Assembly (NCBI RefSeq): GCF_000497245.1
Contig: NZ_AWTC01000012.1
Location: 32,421 to 96,420 of the forward strand
Reading direction: 5' to 3'
Origin: Sporolactobacillus laevolacticus DSM 442
GTDB taxonomy: Bacteria > Bacillota > Bacilli > Bacillales > Sporolactobacillaceae
DNA: 64,000 nt
This document shows, piece by piece, positions 62,494 through 64,000 of this stretch. Within the stretch, counting starts at the first letter, position 1, and every line of letters begins with the position of its first letter. The position numbers and the translations under genes were made by a program. Under the pieces are notes generated by a model, which was not told the origin of the DNA, did no database searches, and was given only the letters and a program-made list of their open reading frames with translations.

Positions 62494-62997
62494 ATGATCT
62501 ATAATTATTGCCCTGTGTGTGGTGAAAAATTACTTGGTAAGCTTGCAGGTGACGATGGACCAACCCCATTTTGTCCCCAATGTGACAAATTTTGGTTCCC
62601 AACATTTTCCGATTGCGTGATTGTCCTCGTCACAAATGAACTAAATGAAATTGCTTTAGTAAAAATGCCGTATCTTTCGCAAAAATATGAGTCATTAATC
62701 TCTGGTTACATGAAGCCGGGTGAGACTGCTGAAGTTGCTGCTAACCGTGAAGTACAAGAAGAACTGGGAATCTCTTTAACTAGTCTTCGATATTCAGGCA
62801 CATATTGGTTTGCCAAGAATGAGGCACTAATGCATGGATTCATTGGTACGACTGTTAAACAAGACTTCAAAATATCTGACGAATTAGCCTCCGCCAAGTG
62901 GGTTCTTGCAAAAGATGCACCACAGTATATGTTTCCAGATAGCCCAGGTAATGCTGCATTGGCAGTCTATCGAAATTTTATTCGGGAAATCTATTAA
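62494..62997 (+). CDS. NUDIX hydrolase with zinc ribbon (NudC-like)
   Basis: Protein of 167 aa starting MIYNYCPVCGEKL. The zinc ribbon CPVC...CPQC is followed by a full Nudix box (GYMKPGETAEVAANREVQ, EELGI). This layout is like NADH pyrophosphatase/deNADding enzymes, though without the N-terminal domain and without a clear SQPWPFPxS motif, so another nucleotide-sugar or dinucleotide substrate is possible. AAGGAG lies eleven bases upstream. Confidence 0.9.
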   Translation: MIYNYCPVCGEKLLGKLAGDDGPTPFCPQCDKFWFPTFSDCVIVLVTNELNEIALVKMPYLSQKYESLISGYMKPGETAEVAANREVQEELGISLTSLRYSGTYWFAKNEALMHGFIGTTVKQDFKISDELASAKWVLAKDAPQYMFPDSPGNAALAVYRNFIREIY

Positions 62998-63287
62998 AAT
63001 ACTTCTGAAATTTATAATGTATTCGTTGGGTAGAGTATTTTGAGATTGTCCAACATTAGCTCGTTTTTTTGTTGCTCTGGAAAAGCGCCCGATTGTTGAA
63101 GATTAAGATAATTATTATGATTGCTACTTTATTTGTTGAACTTAACCCCCCGTTAAATTAGTGCAATATTTCGAAAAATTAGTAAAGAAAACAAATAAAA
63201 ACATTCCTATTCCAAAATTGACAATGGTACTTTCTGGATATTATAATAAAGGGTGATTTCTATTTAATAATGGAGGGAGATTTATGC

Positions 63288-63683
63288 ATGGAGGTAACAT
63301 TTACAGTAAGCAAATGGGACGAAAAGCCAGTAGATGATATTAGAAAAGAATTTCCTATTAATATAGCCCATGTCGAATATGATATAGAGGGTGAATTAAC
63401 AGGAAAAGCTTTTGTTGAATATTTATTATATTATATAGACTCTAATATAGATGATGGTCACTTGGCCACTTCTAAAATTTCCGGATTTCTGCATTTCGAA
63501 GGAACTTACAAAGGAAAACAGGGGACATTTGCAGCTATAGAGCAAGGAATATTTGATAAAGGAAATCTAGATTCTCCAGGAACAATCATCAAAGCTACCG
63601 GTGACTTAGAAAACTTGCAAGGGTCTTATAATTATAAATTTACAGGTCAAACCAGTAAGATGATTCTAGACTTTAAATTCTAA
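63288..63683 (+). CDS. DUF3224-family protein
   Basis: Protein of 131 aa starting MEVTFTVSKWDEKPVDD, eight bases after GGAGGGAG. A single small beta-barrel of the DUF3224 (allene-oxide-cyclase-like) kind: GELTGKAFVEYLLYYID, ISGFLHFEGTYKGKQGTFAA and IIKATGDLENLQGSYNYKF. Function unknown. No signal peptide. Confidence 0.85.
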   Translation: MEVTFTVSKWDEKPVDDIRKEFPINIAHVEYDIEGELTGKAFVEYLLYYIDSNIDDGHLATSKISGFLHFEGTYKGKQGTFAAIEQGIFDKGNLDSPGTIIKATGDLENLQGSYNYKFTGQTSKMILDFKF

Positions 63684-63695
63684 TAAAACAGTGAT

Positions 63696-63730
63696 AAAGG
63701 GCATCCCTGTTCTACCAGAAATGTCCTTTT
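63696..63730 (+). terminator. Terminator of the DUF3224 gene
   Basis: AAAGGGCAT (63696-63704) pairs with ATGTCCTTT (63721-63729) with one wobble, then TTC. After it, 63731-64000 holds no gene I can support, only a TATAAT-like box near 63794 and a small AACACC/GGTGTT hairpin at the end. Confidence 0.65.
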
Positions 63731-64000
63731 CGTCGAATTAACTTCTTCAATTATCTGATCCTTATCTTAAAGAAAGAGAAGAATTCTTGCTGTATAATAG
63801 CGCCCGATTATGAAAGAAGAATTAATAATGTTTTCTTTTTAGTATTGTAGCTTTTAAATAAAGTTTCAACAAAAAATATCTACTAACGTTGATTTTGTAA
63901 TAGAAGAAAAACGGCCAGTTGTAAAATCAAATTAGCCAGCTAGGTTGGAGGAATAAAACACCATTATAAAATCCGGTGTTATCATTAAAGTGACCAAACC

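Noticed and set aside
1..64000. CRISPR array, tRNA or rRNA genes, prophage
   Set aside because: No regularly spaced repeats, no cloverleaf or rRNA-like sequence, and no phage structural or integrase genes were seen.

Overview
This 64-kb window is chromosomal DNA from a low-to-moderate GC Gram-positive bacterium of the Bacilli. Strong AGGAGG-type ribosome binding sites, many intrinsic terminators, a ydaO-type c-di-AMP riboswitch ahead of kup, PepX, a YclM-type aspartokinase and a Vga/Vml-type ABC-F protein all fit. The mix of Bacillus-like genes with PepX and Kup suggests a lactic Bacillales such as Sporolactobacillaceae; that placement is inference. No rRNA, tRNA or CRISPR array was seen.

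Layout. 1-4752: end of a divergent enolase paralogue that lacks the usual acid loop, GntR and RpiR regulators, and a divergent DMT exporter/AraC pair. 4803-9251: GNAT plus pentapeptide protein, then a DHA2 efflux pump with a large C-terminal insert, divergent from a TetR repressor with twin operators. 9252-16214: an IS605-type relic, lgt, an aldo-keto reductase/YciI pair with IclR, a flavin-binding protein divergent from a MocR regulator, an EEP-family phosphohydrolase and an MFS relic. 16469-21703: LysR/SDR, a DJ-1 protein, aspartokinase and an aminotransferase. 22107-23819: an FtsH-like membrane protease without the usual extracytoplasmic domain.

23955-30585 is the most interesting block. 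It is one minus-strand operon of eight genes: a ProC-like reductase, a VOC protein, a membrane-anchored amino-acid-type binding protein, two permeases, an ATPase, an SDR, and a UroD-fold protein with the zinc H-x-C...C motif of methylcobalamin:thiol methyltransferases. It looks like uptake plus catabolism of an amino-acid-like, possibly methylated compound.

31183-36301: ABC-F antibiotic-resistance ATPase with a long structured leader, a DJ-1/isocyanide-hydratase-like protein and pepX. 36593-43491: TPR protein, RidA, a small-peptide locus, an IS605-type tnpB element, GyrI-like protein, MmyB-type regulator divergent from a FabF paralogue, and a tautomerase. 43509-51007: Gfo/Idh/MocA oxidoreductase divergent from LysR, a hydrolase relic, two divergent membrane proteins, a lipoprotein hydrolase, and kup with its riboswitch.

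51479-64000 shows rearrangement: a DUF1801 gene and a truncated copy flank queG, a 53-codon hsdR N-terminal fragment, and two MFS genes fused head to head without a promoter region. It then has LysR/nitroreductase, LysR/two DMT transporters, a NUDIX hydrolase and a DUF3224 protein. Most of the window consists of small regulator-plus-target modules for efflux, redox and detoxification, typical of accessory chromosome.
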